The position numbers and the translations under genes were made by a program. Below are positions 23,993-32,071 of a stretch of DNA of 33,382 nt, piece after piece (within the stretch, counting starts at the first letter, position 1; every line of letters starts with the position of its first letter). The notes under the pieces were generated by a model that had not been told where the DNA came from, did not search any database, and saw only the letters and a list, made by a program, of their open reading frames with translations. Source of the stretch: Chloroflexota bacterium (GTDB lineage Bacteria > Chloroflexota > Anaerolineae > CG2-30-64-16); NCBI GenBank assembly GCA_016876015.1, contig VGOD01000038.1:1-33382 (forward strand), read 5' to 3'.

Positions 23993-24574
23993 TCACAGCA
24001 GGTAGATAAGCGTGAACAGGATGATCCATACAACGTCCACGAAATGCCAGTAGAGGCCGAAGATCTCCACCCGCATATGCTCCGCGGCCGTGAAACGGCC
24101 GGCCACGGCCTGCAGGATCAGCCAGGCGCACCAGATCAGGCCGATGAAGACGTGAAAGCCGTGAAAGCCGGTGACGGTGAAGAACCCCGCGCCGAACAGG
24201 CTGCCGGCCGGGGTGAAACCCTCGCCGACGATCAGGTGGCGATACTCGATGATCTGGATGCCCAGGAAGGTCGCGCCGAGCGCCAGGGTCGCCAGCAGGA
24301 AGGTGCGCAGCTTCTTCTGATCCCCGTCCTGGATCGCCGAGAGCGCCATCACGACCGTCAGGCTGCTGCAGATCAGGATGAAGGTGTTGACCGCGGTCAG
24401 CGGGATATTCAGGACGTGGTTGGCGCCGGCCGGGCTGCGCGCCTGCATCTGCAAGAAGCCGGAAATCAGGGAGGAGAAGAGCATCACCTCGGTGGCCAGG
24501 AAGATCCACATGCCGAGCTTGCGACTGTCCAGGCCGGTCGTCGTGTACTTGTGAGTGGTTGTTGGTTGGCTCAT
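23993..24574 (-). CDS. coxC: Cytochrome c oxidase subunit III
   Basis: This 193-residue protein has five membrane helices, as in the shorter bacterial subunit III. Family marks are GMWIFLATEVMLFSSL near the N-terminus (with the Glu in the helix), GIQIIEYRHL, TGFHGFHVFIGLIW and a C-terminal LYWHFVDVVWIILFTLIYL. Subunit III stabilises the D-pathway of proton uptake. The gap to coxA is 21 nt, and the ATG is clear. At this junction a dispersed repeat provides the end of coxA. Confidence 0.92.
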   Translation of the reverse strand: MSQPTTTHKYTTTGLDSRKLGMWIFLATEVMLFSSLISGFLQMQARSPAGANHVLNIPLTAVNTFILICSSLTVVMALSAIQDGDQKKLRTFLLATLALGATFLGIQIIEYRHLIVGEGFTPAGSLFGAGFFTVTGFHGFHVFIGLIWCAWLILQAVAGRFTAAEHMRVEIFGLYWHFVDVVWIILFTLIYLL

Positions 24575-24595
24575 TTTGCGATCTCAGATTGCCGA

Positions 24596-26206
24596 TTACG
24601 CACTACGCACTACGCTTTCTCCATACCCATACGGATCGTGCTCTACGGTGGGCGGCGTGGGGAAGTTGTGAACGGGCGGCGGCGAGGACAGCGTCCATTC
24701 CAGCGAGAGCGCCCGCCAGGGATTGGGGCCAGCCATCTTGCCGCGGAAGAGGCTGCGAACGGCATTGAACAGGAACGGCAGCGCGGCGGCGGCCAGCAAG
24801 AGCGACCCCAGCGTCGCGATCAGGTTGGGCAGGAAAAACGCCGGGTCGTAATCGGCCACACGACGCGGCATCCCATCCAGGCCGGCCAGGTGCAGCGGCA
24901 TGAAGGTGATGTTGAAGCCCAGGAAAGTCATCCAGAAGTGCAGTTGACCCAGCCGTTCATCCAACAGGCGGCCCGTGATCTTCGGATACCAGAAGTAGAG
25001 GCCAGCGAAGATCGCCATCACGCTGCCGCCGAAGAGCACGTAGTGCAGATGGGCCACCACGAAATAGGTATCCTGGACGTGAATGTCAATCGGCACCGAG
25101 GCCAGAAAGACACCGCTCAGCCCGCCGATGACGAACATCGAGATGAAAGCCAGAGCGAAGGTGCTGGCCACGGTGAAGCGCAGCTTGCCGCCGAAGATCG
25201 TCGCCAACCAGGAGAAGACCTTGACGCCGGTCGGCGCCGCCACGATCATCGAAGTGACCATGAAGGGGATACGCAGCAGCGGGTCCATCCCGCTGGTGAA
25301 CATATGATGCGCCCACACCAGAAAGCCGACGATGGCGATGGCCAGGCTGGAGAAGCCGATCAGCTTGTAGCCGAAGATCGGCTTGCGCGCAAAGACCGGC
25401 AGCACCTCGGAGATGACCCCGAATCCGGGCAGGATCATGATGTAGACCGCCGGGTGCGAGTAGAACCAGAAGAGGTTCTGCCACATCAACGGATCGCCGC
25501 CCGCGCCAGGCGCGAAGAAGTTGGTTCCCAGAACCCGGTTGAGCGTCAGCATCGCCAGGGCCGCCGAGAGCACAGGCGTCCCCAGGATCTGAATAATCGA
25601 GGTGGCCACCATCGCCCAGGCCAGCAACGGCATCCGTGTCAGCGTCATGCCTGGCGCGCGCATGTTGAAGATCGTCACCAGGAAGTTGACCGCGCTGAAG
25701 ATGGTCGAGAAGCCGACGAATTGGAGGCTGATCGCCCAGATGGTCTGGCCGGCCGACGTCTGGATGCTCAGCGGCGGATAGGCGGTCCAGCCGCTCTCGG
25801 CGCCGCCAACCACAAAACTGAGCAGCAACAGCAGTGCGCCGGGCGGCAACAGCCAGAGCGAGAACGCGTTCAGCCGCGGGAAGGCCATGTCGTGCGCGCC
25901 CAGGCCCAGCGGCACGACGTAGTTCGCCAGGCCCGTGAAGGCAGGAATGATCCACAAGAAGATCATCACGGTGCCGTGGATCGTGAACAACTGGTTGTAC
26001 TGGCTGCCGCCCACGAGCTGCACACCCGGCGCAGCCAGCTCCGCGCGGATCACCTCGGCCAGGATGCCGCCGAAAACGAAGAAGACGAACGACATCACGA
26101 TATACTGAATGCCGATGACCTTGTGGTCGGTGTTGAAGACCAGATAGTCGCTCAGCTTGCGGCCGCCATGACGAATGAAGCCGTGGTCGGTCGTGGTATC
26201 TGCCAT
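24596..26206 (-). CDS. coxA: Cytochrome c oxidase subunit I, A2-type (caa3)
   Basis: This 536-residue catalytic subunit has twelve helices. Heme and copper ligands are visible: His78 (heme a), His251 with Tyr255 (CuB and the cross-linked Tyr, in YSHPAVY), His300-His301 (CuB), His386 (heme a3) and His388 (heme a), plus the K-pathway Lys in GVKVFSW. The motif YSHPxV replaces the HPEV of A1 oxidases; loss of that Glu with a preceding Tyr-Ser defines A2-type oxidases such as those of Rhodothermus and Thermus. The ATG at 26206 is chosen because the longer upstream form (17 residues) has no family similarity. The last five codons and stop come from a dispersed repeat. It lies 158 nt after coxB. Confidence 0.95.
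   Translation of the reverse strand: MADTTTDHGFIRHGGRKLSDYLVFNTDHKVIGIQYIVMSFVFFVFGGILAEVIRAELAAPGVQLVGGSQYNQLFTIHGTVMIFLWIIPAFTGLANYVVPLGLGAHDMAFPRLNAFSLWLLPPGALLLLLSFVVGGAESGWTAYPPLSIQTSAGQTIWAISLQFVGFSTIFSAVNFLVTIFNMRAPGMTLTRMPLLAWAMVATSIIQILGTPVLSAALAMLTLNRVLGTNFFAPGAGGDPLMWQNLFWFYSHPAVYIMILPGFGVISEVLPVFARKPIFGYKLIGFSSLAIAIVGFLVWAHHMFTSGMDPLLRIPFMVTSMIVAAPTGVKVFSWLATIFGGKLRFTVASTFALAFISMFVIGGLSGVFLASVPIDIHVQDTYFVVAHLHYVLFGGSVMAIFAGLYFWYPKITGRLLDERLGQLHFWMTFLGFNITFMPLHLAGLDGMPRRVADYDPAFFLPNLIATLGSLLLAAAALPFLFNAVRSLFRGKMAGPNPWRALSLEWTLSSPPPVHNFPTPPTVEHDPYGYGESVVRSA
24597..24614. repeat. 18-mer identical to the arm beside the wecA-like gene
   Basis: tacgcactacgcactacg at 24597-24614 is identical to 6910-6927. 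It covers the final codons and part of the stop codon of coxA (stop at 24596-24598), so the terminal residues VVRSA of CoxA derive from the repeat. Both copies have the same orientation relative to the gene they end. Confidence 0.85.
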
Positions 26207-26267
26207 GTGTCTCTTTGCCTCCGTAGACCGTACAGCGCGGCCTCTTGCCGCAACCAAACGCGAGTGT

Positions 26268-26351
26268 CATTGCGAGGCCCGTCGTTGGGGCCGAAGCAAT
26301 CCCCCTCATACGCGTTCGACCGAGCAGTCGCTCGGCGGTCGGGCGACCGCC
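26268..26351. repeat. Dispersed repeat fragment and hairpin between coxB and coxA
   Basis: cattgcgagg (26268-26277) and cgaagcaatc (26292-26301) match the same pair at 166-175 and 211-220, so a partial copy of the 5'-end repeat is inserted between the oxidase genes. Next to the coxB stop is an exact hairpin, ggcggtcg (26334-26341) and cgaccgcc (26344-26351), with a 2-nt loop. It might protect or attenuate the coxB transcript. The 158-nt gap has no gene. Confidence 0.6.
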
Positions 26352-26364
26352 AGGGATCGCGCGC

Positions 26365-27444
26365 CTACTTCCGCGTCAACAGGTACTGAACCAGCGCATC
26401 GAGCTCCGCATCCGACATCCGCAGACCGTAGTCGCCGGGCATCACCGGCTGATACTTGGGCACAAGGTAAGCGTTCGGCTTGACGATCGCCAGGCGCACG
26501 TATTCCTCGGCCGATTGGCCCGCCACGGTCGCGCCGGCCCGACCGCCGATCCCATCGAGGCTGGGGCCGATCTGCCCGACGGCTGCGGCATCGGTTAGCG
26601 CATGGCAGCTATTACAGGCAAGGCGGTTGTAGAGCTCGCGGCCATATGCGAGCGGGTCGGCCGGCGCGCGGAGCTTGCCTGCCGCCTGGCTCGCGGTCCA
26701 AATCCTGAATTCGGCGTCCGATTGGACCACCACCTGGCTGCGCATGACCGCGTGACCGGCCCCGCACAGCTCCGTGCACACCACCGGATAGGTCCCGAGT
26801 TGCACGCCGGTGATGCGCGCCTCGGTGATGCGGTCGGGCATCACGTCCTTCTTGATGCGGAACTCTGGAACCCAAAAGGCGTGAATCACATCGGTCGAGC
26901 GCATCTTCAGCAGCACTTGGCGGCCGAGAGGGATGTGCAGCTCGTTGGACTGGATGTCGGACGTGGGGTAGTAGAATTCCCAGGCATACTGCCGCGCAGT
27001 GACTTCGACGATCATCTCATCGCCGCGCGGCCGCTCGATGTCGGCCAGGACGCGATAGCTGAAGAGCGCCAGGAAGACCACGATGGCGGCCGGGATGGCA
27101 GTCCAGATGACTTCCAGACTGGCGTTGCCGCGGATCGGCGGCCCATCGGTCTCGTCGCCGGCCGGTTGGCCGAAGCGGATGATCGAGTAGAGGAGAAAGC
27201 CTTGCACGACGACGAAGATCACGGCTGCGATGCCGAGCGTGATGCTGAAGAGGGCGTCAATGGCCGCGCCCTGGCTGGAGGCTGCGTCTGTCAGGAACGG
27301 ATTGCGCAGCCCCGCCGCCAGGCCGGCGATCACGGCCGCCGCGCCGATCAGAATGGCGGCCAGTTTGCTGGTTGCATCGAAGAGGCCCGGCGTTGCTCCA
27401 TGGCCCGCCCTGTGCGGAAAAGATGGTTGAGATTCCTGGTTCAA
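26365..27444 (-). CDS. coxB: Cytochrome c oxidase subunit II with fused cytochrome c (caa3)
   Basis: This 359-residue protein receives electrons and passes them to CoxA. It has two N-terminal helices (about residues 27-47 and 65-92), a third hydrophobic segment near 110-130, and the CuA cupredoxin domain with His188 (DVIHAFWVPEF), Cys223, Cys227, His231 and Met234 (CTELCGAGHAVM). A C-terminal cytochrome c follows, with CNSCH (277-281) and a Met-Pro ligand segment (PVMPGDYG). The TTG at 27444 is chosen because a perfect aggagg lies 4 nt before it; the ATG at 27495 would put that site inside the gene. It is the first gene of the cox-act block. Confidence 0.93.
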   Translation of the reverse strand: MNQESQPSFPHRAGHGATPGLFDATSKLAAILIGAAAVIAGLAAGLRNPFLTDAASSQGAAIDALFSITLGIAAVIFVVVQGFLLYSIIRFGQPAGDETDGPPIRGNASLEVIWTAIPAAIVVFLALFSYRVLADIERPRGDEMIVEVTARQYAWEFYYPTSDIQSNELHIPLGRQVLLKMRSTDVIHAFWVPEFRIKKDVMPDRITEARITGVQLGTYPVVCTELCGAGHAVMRSQVVVQSDAEFRIWTASQAAGKLRAPADPLAYGRELYNRLACNSCHALTDAAAVGQIGPSLDGIGGRAGATVAGQSAEEYVRLAIVKPNAYLVPKYQPVMPGDYGLRMSDAELDALVQYLLTRK

Positions 27445-27448
27445 GATA

Positions 27449-27454
27449 CCTCCT
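27449..27454 (-). promoter_or_regulatory. Ribosome-binding site of coxB (decides a TTG start)
   Basis: The minus strand reads aggagg at 27454-27449, then tatc, then TTG. This is the strongest ribosome site in the region and fixes a TTG start at 27444, 51 nt inside the longest reading frame. Confidence 0.7.
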
Positions 27455-27644
27455 GGCAGCGCCCACTTGAACTGGTTCCGACACAGCGAAGACAAAACAT
27501 ACGTAGTCTATTCGAGGTATTGACGCCGTACAGTAACTCTCTTTCCCGTTCGAGTGATCCAATGCGTGCAACAGAGGAATACGGTTAACTCTAACCGCGC
27601 TGGCGACCGTTGTCAAGCCGGCGTCGCGACCTCTGGCCAGCGAT

Positions 27645-27672
27645 TTGACAGTCACGCCTGTTGTGCTATCCT
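27645..27672 (+). promoter_or_regulatory. Candidate promoter of the amt-like gene
   Basis: TTGACA (27645-27650, perfect) and TATCCT (27667-27672, four of six) are separated by 16 nt, 38 nt before the ATG at 27711. It lies in the divergent gap between coxB and the amt-like gene, which otherwise shows no gene. Confidence 0.5.
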
Positions 27673-27710
27673 TGCCCGGCAACCAACCACGCTACCACAG
27701 GACTCACCAG

Positions 27711-29048
27711 ATGCCAGACGCTGCGATTGCCGCTTCATCTCTCGCGTATCTCGTTCCGCTCGGCTATACGCTCATCGCGGTGGGCGGTCTGCCGGAGGAC
27801 CGCGCCCGACACGCGGCGCTGAGCGCCCTTGCCGCATTGGGACTTGCCGGCCTCGGCTATATCGGGTGTGGATTTGCGCTGCAATTCGGCGGCGCGGGCC
27901 TGGCCCACAGCCTCTCTGGCCTGGAGGAACTGGTGTGGGAATGGTCGGCGCTGGGGCCGGCCTGGGGAGCCGGCTGGGGCATGGCCGGGCTGACGGGCTG
28001 GGGGCTGACGGGCGCAGCAGAGACGGCCGGCGCACATGCCCTGGCGCTGGCGAACCTGCCCTGGGTCATCACCGCGGCCGCCATCCCGCTGCTCGGTCTG
28101 CGCGGGCGGATTCCGACGTGGGCCTCCGGGCTGATCGGCCTGCTGGTTGGCGCGGTCATCTATCCACTGGCCGGCAATTGGATTTGGGGGGGCGGCTGGC
28201 TGGCGAACCTGGGCCGCAACCTGGGCCTGGGCCACGGGCTGATAGATGCCGGCGGCTCGGGTTTGGTCCATCTGGTGGGCGCGGCGGCCGGACTGGCTGG
28301 CGTGCTGGTCTTCACCCCGCGTAAGCCTCGCACTGCTGCGGCAACTCCGACGCCCCTGCCGCCGGTGCACTTGCCGTTACTGGCTGTGCTGGGCGCGGGC
28401 TTGCTGCTGGCAGGCGGCCCGGCCTGGTTTGCCGGCAACCCCCTGCTGAACGTCGCGACGTTCGACGCGTCGCGGCTGGCCTTGAACTGGGTCTTGGCGG
28501 CAGCAGGCGGCGCGCTGCTGCCGCTGCTCTACACCTGGTTCGTCGCGGGCATCACCGATCCGCTCATGGCGACGCGCGGCCTGGCCGCGGGCACGGTCGT
28601 GGTGGCCGCGGCCGCGGGGTTCATCGCACCCTGGGCCGCGCTCACCATCGGCGCCGCGGTGGGCTTGCTGACGCCCCTCGTCATCTACCTGGTAGATCAC
28701 GTGCTGCGTTGGGAGGATCCCACAGCCAGCCTGACCGTTCATGGCCTGAGCGGTGTATTGGGCCTGTTGGCTGTGGGCCTCTTCGCGGATGGCCACAGCG
28801 GAGCCGGCTGGAATGCGATCGGCGCGCAGAGCTATCTGGGCATCGCGCAGCAGGGGGTGACGGGGCTGCTGGCGGCTGCGCAGTTCCAGCCCGACTGGCC
28901 GGCTCAAATGCAGGCCCAGGCGGTGGGCGCAGCCGCATTGGCCCTCTTCGGCTTTTTTGCGGCCTGGCTGTTCCTGGCGCCCCCTGTGCTATTGGGGCAT
29001 CTGTTCAGGCCGTGGCCCACGGTCAGTCAAGAGGAGTTGACCCCATGA
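27711..29048 (+). CDS. amt: Amt/Rh-family ammonium transporter-like protein
   Basis: This 445-residue membrane protein has about eleven helices. The twin histidines of the ammonium pore are in VHLVGAAAGL and VHGLSGVLGL, each in the right family setting (the second preceded by DDPTA-like acidic residues: EDPTASLTVH). Weaker family features are the N-terminal GYIGCGFALQFG and the ALNWVLAAAGGALLP segment. It is divergent, and the usual GlnK gene is absent, so transport of ammonium is likely but regulation differs or is encoded elsewhere. ATG 27711 is preferred; the in-frame GTG-type extension upstream overlaps the promoter. It overlaps the next ORF by 4 nt (ATGA). Confidence 0.8.
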   Translation: MPDAAIAASSLAYLVPLGYTLIAVGGLPEDRARHAALSALAALGLAGLGYIGCGFALQFGGAGLAHSLSGLEELVWEWSALGPAWGAGWGMAGLTGWGLTGAAETAGAHALALANLPWVITAAAIPLLGLRGRIPTWASGLIGLLVGAVIYPLAGNWIWGGGWLANLGRNLGLGHGLIDAGGSGLVHLVGAAAGLAGVLVFTPRKPRTAAATPTPLPPVHLPLLAVLGAGLLLAGGPAWFAGNPLLNVATFDASRLALNWVLAAAGGALLPLLYTWFVAGITDPLMATRGLAAGTVVVAAAAGFIAPWAALTIGAAVGLLTPLVIYLVDHVLRWEDPTASLTVHGLSGVLGLLAVGLFADGHSGAGWNAIGAQSYLGIAQQGVTGLLAAAQFQPDWPAQMQAQAVGAAALALFGFFAAWLFLAPPVLLGHLFRPWPTVSQEELTP

Positions 29049-30478
29049 CCCCAGCCATCGCCCACACCGTCGGGCAGGTGTTGGCCGCGGCCGAGCGGCC
29101 GCTCACCGTGGATGAGATCCTGGCGCGCGTCGTGGAGTTGCAGCCGATCGCCTCGGCCCAACCGCGCGCCGCCATCCGCAACGCGTTCGTCGGCCAGCCT
29201 CTGATCGCCAGTCTGGGCAGCCGGCCTGCCCGCTACGTCTGGTGGCCCAACGTGCTGGCTGGCAGCAGCTTTCGCATGTCCCTGACGGCCGCCGGGTGCG
29301 CGGCAGGCACCTACACGGTTACTGTGACGAATTTCGACACGCAGTCCGCCAGTCTATCGTCGGCCTATACCGCCACGAATCCCGCCTATCCTCCGGCGCC
29401 GGTCTCGCCCAGCACCCGAGCCCATGTCGGCCTTGACGAGGCGTCGCTGGCGGTTGACGTCAGCGCGGAAAACGTGAACGACCTGCGCGGGTTCGAGTTT
29501 GACCTGACCTTCGACCCCGCCATCCTTCAGGCCACTGGCGTCAGCCTGAGCCCATTTCTGGGAAGCACTGGACTCAACACCTTCGTCGCTGGTCAGGAGT
29601 TGGACAGCGTGGCAGGCCATGTAAGCTTCGGGGCCGGCGCTTATGGCCTTGCGCCTAGTCCCGCAGGTTCCGGTGTGCTGGCCTCGGTGACGTTCGCACC
29701 GGCCGGCCTGGGCACAAGCAACCTGGTCCTGCGAAATGTCGTCTTGGCCGATAGCCTCTCTATGCCAATGGCGATGACCGAGGGTTCCGCTCAGGTGCGA
29801 GTGGTTACCTACCCTGAAGGCGACCTCGATCGCAGTTGCCTGGTGGACGTCTACGACATCATGCTCGTCGCCAACCGCTGGAACACCCACGCTGGCGATC
29901 CCAACTACCTGGCCACTTATGACTTTGATAGGGACGGCGATATTGATATCCTCGACATCATGGTCGTCGCCAACCTGTGGAATACCAGTTGTCCTGGCGG
30001 CGCGCTGGCGCACTCGGCCGGTCAGACCAGCGTTGAACCGCCCGGCTATGCTGTCTACCTGCGCCAGTTCCGCGAAGCGGGCGCTCTGCTGGTCGTCGAG
30101 CTGCACGGTTGTGGCACGGCTGCGCCTGCGGCGTACCAGGGGCTCCTGGCCTACGATCCCGCAGCCCTATCCCCACTGGAGGTCCAACCTGGGCCAGGTC
30201 TGGCACGTGGCGCTCTGGCCTTGCCTCTCGGCCCGCAGGCCGAACAGCCTGGCCGCATGGCCGTCGGTGGGTTTGTCGTGGGGGCCACAGATGTTGCCAC
30301 AGGCTCAGCTTTGCTCGGGACCGTACGATTCCGGGTACTGAAACGCGATGGGCTGGGCGTTCACTTGTTAAGTGCCCAGGCGGCCGATCGCGACGGCGCG
30401 GCAATTCCCCTGGCCGTGCAAGATCAAAGCTACTACTGGCTGTGGCTGCCGTTGACGATCAGCGAGAGACCACGATGA
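29045..30478 (+). CDS. Chimeric ORF: HARE-like HTH, partial TIG, cohesin, dockerin
   Basis: This 477-residue ORF joins parts that do not normally go together. Residues 1-80 form a winged-helix/HARE-like domain (TVGQVLAAAERPLTVDEILARV ... ARYVWWPNVLAGSSFRMSL), a cytoplasmic type. From about residue 81 the sequence is a C-terminal TIG fragment (CAAGTYTVTVTNFDTQSASLSSAYT). A cohesin domain (about 127-255), a dockerin-like pair (GDLDRSCLVDVYDIMLVANRW at 259-279 and DFDRDGDIDILDIMVVANLW) and a second cohesin-like domain (about 328-460) follow. No signal peptide precedes the surface modules. The likely cause is a rearrangement near 29285. The TIG-to-end part alone would be an extracellular protein; the whole is probably not functional as such. 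Confidence 0.6.
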   Translation: MTPAIAHTVGQVLAAAERPLTVDEILARVVELQPIASAQPRAAIRNAFVGQPLIASLGSRPARYVWWPNVLAGSSFRMSLTAAGCAAGTYTVTVTNFDTQSASLSSAYTATNPAYPPAPVSPSTRAHVGLDEASLAVDVSAENVNDLRGFEFDLTFDPAILQATGVSLSPFLGSTGLNTFVAGQELDSVAGHVSFGAGAYGLAPSPAGSGVLASVTFAPAGLGTSNLVLRNVVLADSLSMPMAMTEGSAQVRVVTYPEGDLDRSCLVDVYDIMLVANRWNTHAGDPNYLATYDFDRDGDIDILDIMVVANLWNTSCPGGALAHSAGQTSVEPPGYAVYLRQFREAGALLVVELHGCGTAAPAAYQGLLAYDPAALSPLEVQPGPGLARGALALPLGPQAEQPGRMAVGGFVVGATDVATGSALLGTVRFRVLKRDGLGVHLLSAQAADRDGAAIPLAVQDQSYYWLWLPLTISERPR

Positions 30479-31338
30479 AAGCTCGACCGCTGATTCTGCT
30501 CGTGCTCGTCTTGCTGGCGCCGTGGGGATCGGGAGTGCCGGCGCGCGTGAAGGCGGCGTCGCGCTCCTACATGTGGTAGATCGTCCAGCGGCGCTCCCAA
30601 CCGCGGATGTCTACTTTACCCCGGAGCTTTACCTGGAGACACCAGGCGCGACGTTCACGGTCACGATCGCCATCCAGGGCGCGGTCCAGCTCGGCGGCTT
30701 CCAGTTCGATCTGATCTACGACCCTGCCGTGTTGCGGGCTGACAGTGCGGTCATGGGCGCCTTTTTGGCTTCCACAGGTCGCTCGGTCGCCGCGGTCGGG
30801 CCAGAAATCAACCAGACCACCGGCATGCTGCGGTTCGGCGCGTTTAGCTTTGGCAGCGTGCCCGGCCCTGGCGGCAACGGCGCGCTGACCCAGGTGCGCT
30901 TCACCGCAGTGGCGAACGGCGCAACGCGCCTGAATCTGGCGAATGTGAAGATCGTCGAGAGCAACCTCACCCCTCAGGAGCAGCCAGCCAATGCTCTGAC
31001 GGCGCTCGCCAGCGTGGGCGCGGCGCTGCAAGCCATCGAACCGTTAGCCATCAGCCAGAATCACGGACGCCATACGGCTGAGCTGGCTGCACGGCATTCC
31101 CACAGCAGCGACCTACGAGGTCTGGCGCGGCCCCAATCCCTACCTGGTACCCGGTGGACTTGGCGCCGAAAGGAAAGCCCTCCTGACACCGACCGGGGAC
31201 AGCCTGACATGGGATGATGCCGCGCCACCTGATGCAAATTGCTTCTATCGCGTCTGGGGGCTGAACGCCAGTTCAAAGCCAGTTGGCCTCTCGGGGTCGG
31301 TGGGCCGGTTCCGGTTTGTCCTCCAACCGGGCGGATGA
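30475..31338 (+). pseudogene. Cohesin-domain surface protein disrupted by two frameshifts
   Basis: The start ATG (30475) overlaps the preceding stop (ATGA) and begins a signal peptide (MKARPLILLVLVLLAPWGSG). That frame ends at a TAG (30577-30579). From about 30560 to 31060 the frame that is two bases off encodes a cohesin domain (PELYLETPGATFTVTIAIQGAVQLGGFQFDLIYDP ... GALTQVRFTAV). After about 31060 the original frame resumes with an FnIII-like C-terminus (LSWLHGIPTAATYEVWRG ... FRFVLQPGG) ending at 31336-31338. The two shifts cancel, so a single intact gene of about 288 codons is implied. They may be true mutations or sequencing/assembly errors. Confidence 0.65.
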
Positions 31339-31409
31339 AAAGATAGACTGGACTTCTGTCTGTTGAGATCCCGCCGCAGTTGCTTTGCGCTTCCCGTGGA
31401 GGTGCTCAC

Positions 31410-31505
31410 ATGTCCATCATCAACTACTGCTATGGAGTACGCACCTTCAACTCAGTTGGCGCGTCGGCGGACGCACATCGCGTGGGAGTGTTGGGCTTCG
31501 CGTGA
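31410..31505 (+). CDS. Possible 31-aa small ORF
   Basis: A 31-codon ORF beginning MSIINYCYGVRTFNSVG follows a good ribosome site (ggagg, 7 nt before the ATG). It shows no signal peptide, repeats or recognisable leader/core split. It could be a remnant of a larger gene. The gap 31339-31562 has nothing else coding that I can support. Confidence 0.2.
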   Translation: MSIINYCYGVRTFNSVGASADAHRVGVLGFA

Positions 31506-31562
31506 GCGCCAGGGAACCCGTAATCGAGGACGCGTTTGTGCTGGACTGCTGTGAAAAGGTTG

Positions 31563-32071
31563 TTACCTGGCTGTCATCGTCGCAATCAGCCGACGCACAT
31601 AAGCCTTGAACTGCGGACTGAGGTAGAGGGTGCTGTGGATGAAGAGGCCATCAATCGCCTGGTCGAGGACAGCGGCCGCGATAAGCCAGCTTTGCAGGCG
31701 CGCAACAGGATGCCCACACTGCCCATCGGCGTCTGGCCCTGAGATTCGACGGCCTGGCGCATCGCCAGATCATCGGTCAGCACGAGATCGGGCGGCTGTC
31801 GCCGCGCCAGCGCCAGCGTTGCCAGATCAGCCTGGTGCAAGGTCAAATTGGCCGGCGCAGCCTGGCGGGCCGCGGCGATCTCCAGCTCTGACACCTCATC
31901 CATGCTCACGGCGCGGCCGGCCAAAGCCTTCATCTGCGTCAACGGCACGTGGCGCTCAACCTCATGCGCGACCTGCGCCGGCACGTGGATGGCGTCAAAG
32001 GTACGGAAAGCCCCCCACTGGCCGATCTGCCAGAGATGGGTGAGCGGCCCGCTGTCAGACACGACGCGCAT
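31563..32071 (-). pseudogene. Frameshifted PIN-like toxin (DUF3368-type)
   Basis: The N-terminal part (MRVVSDSGPLTHLWQIG ... LHQADLATLALARR ... [14 protein letters not shown]) has the PIN-like pattern of DUF3368 toxins: Asp near residue 6, an acidic cluster and the DLVLTDD motif. After [13 protein letters not shown] the reading frame carries Ser-rich nonsense, while a frame shifted by one base continues with [19 protein letters not shown] and [13 protein letters not shown], the expected C-terminus, ending at 31563. So a single-base indel lies near 31690-31705. The ATG at 32071 overlaps the antitoxin stop by 1 nt (TGATG); a GTG at 32074 is an alternative. Confidence 0.7.

Noticed and set aside
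23753-26389. Very long plus-strand ORF (878 codons) opposite the cox genes
   Set aside because: It is rich in Gln, Arg, Glu and His with no domain; it is the antisense shadow of coxA-coxD in a high-GC genome.
29045-31338. Cellulosome locus
   Set aside because: Cohesin/dockerin-like modules are present but no glycoside hydrolase, carbohydrate-binding module or scaffoldin with many cohesins is nearby.
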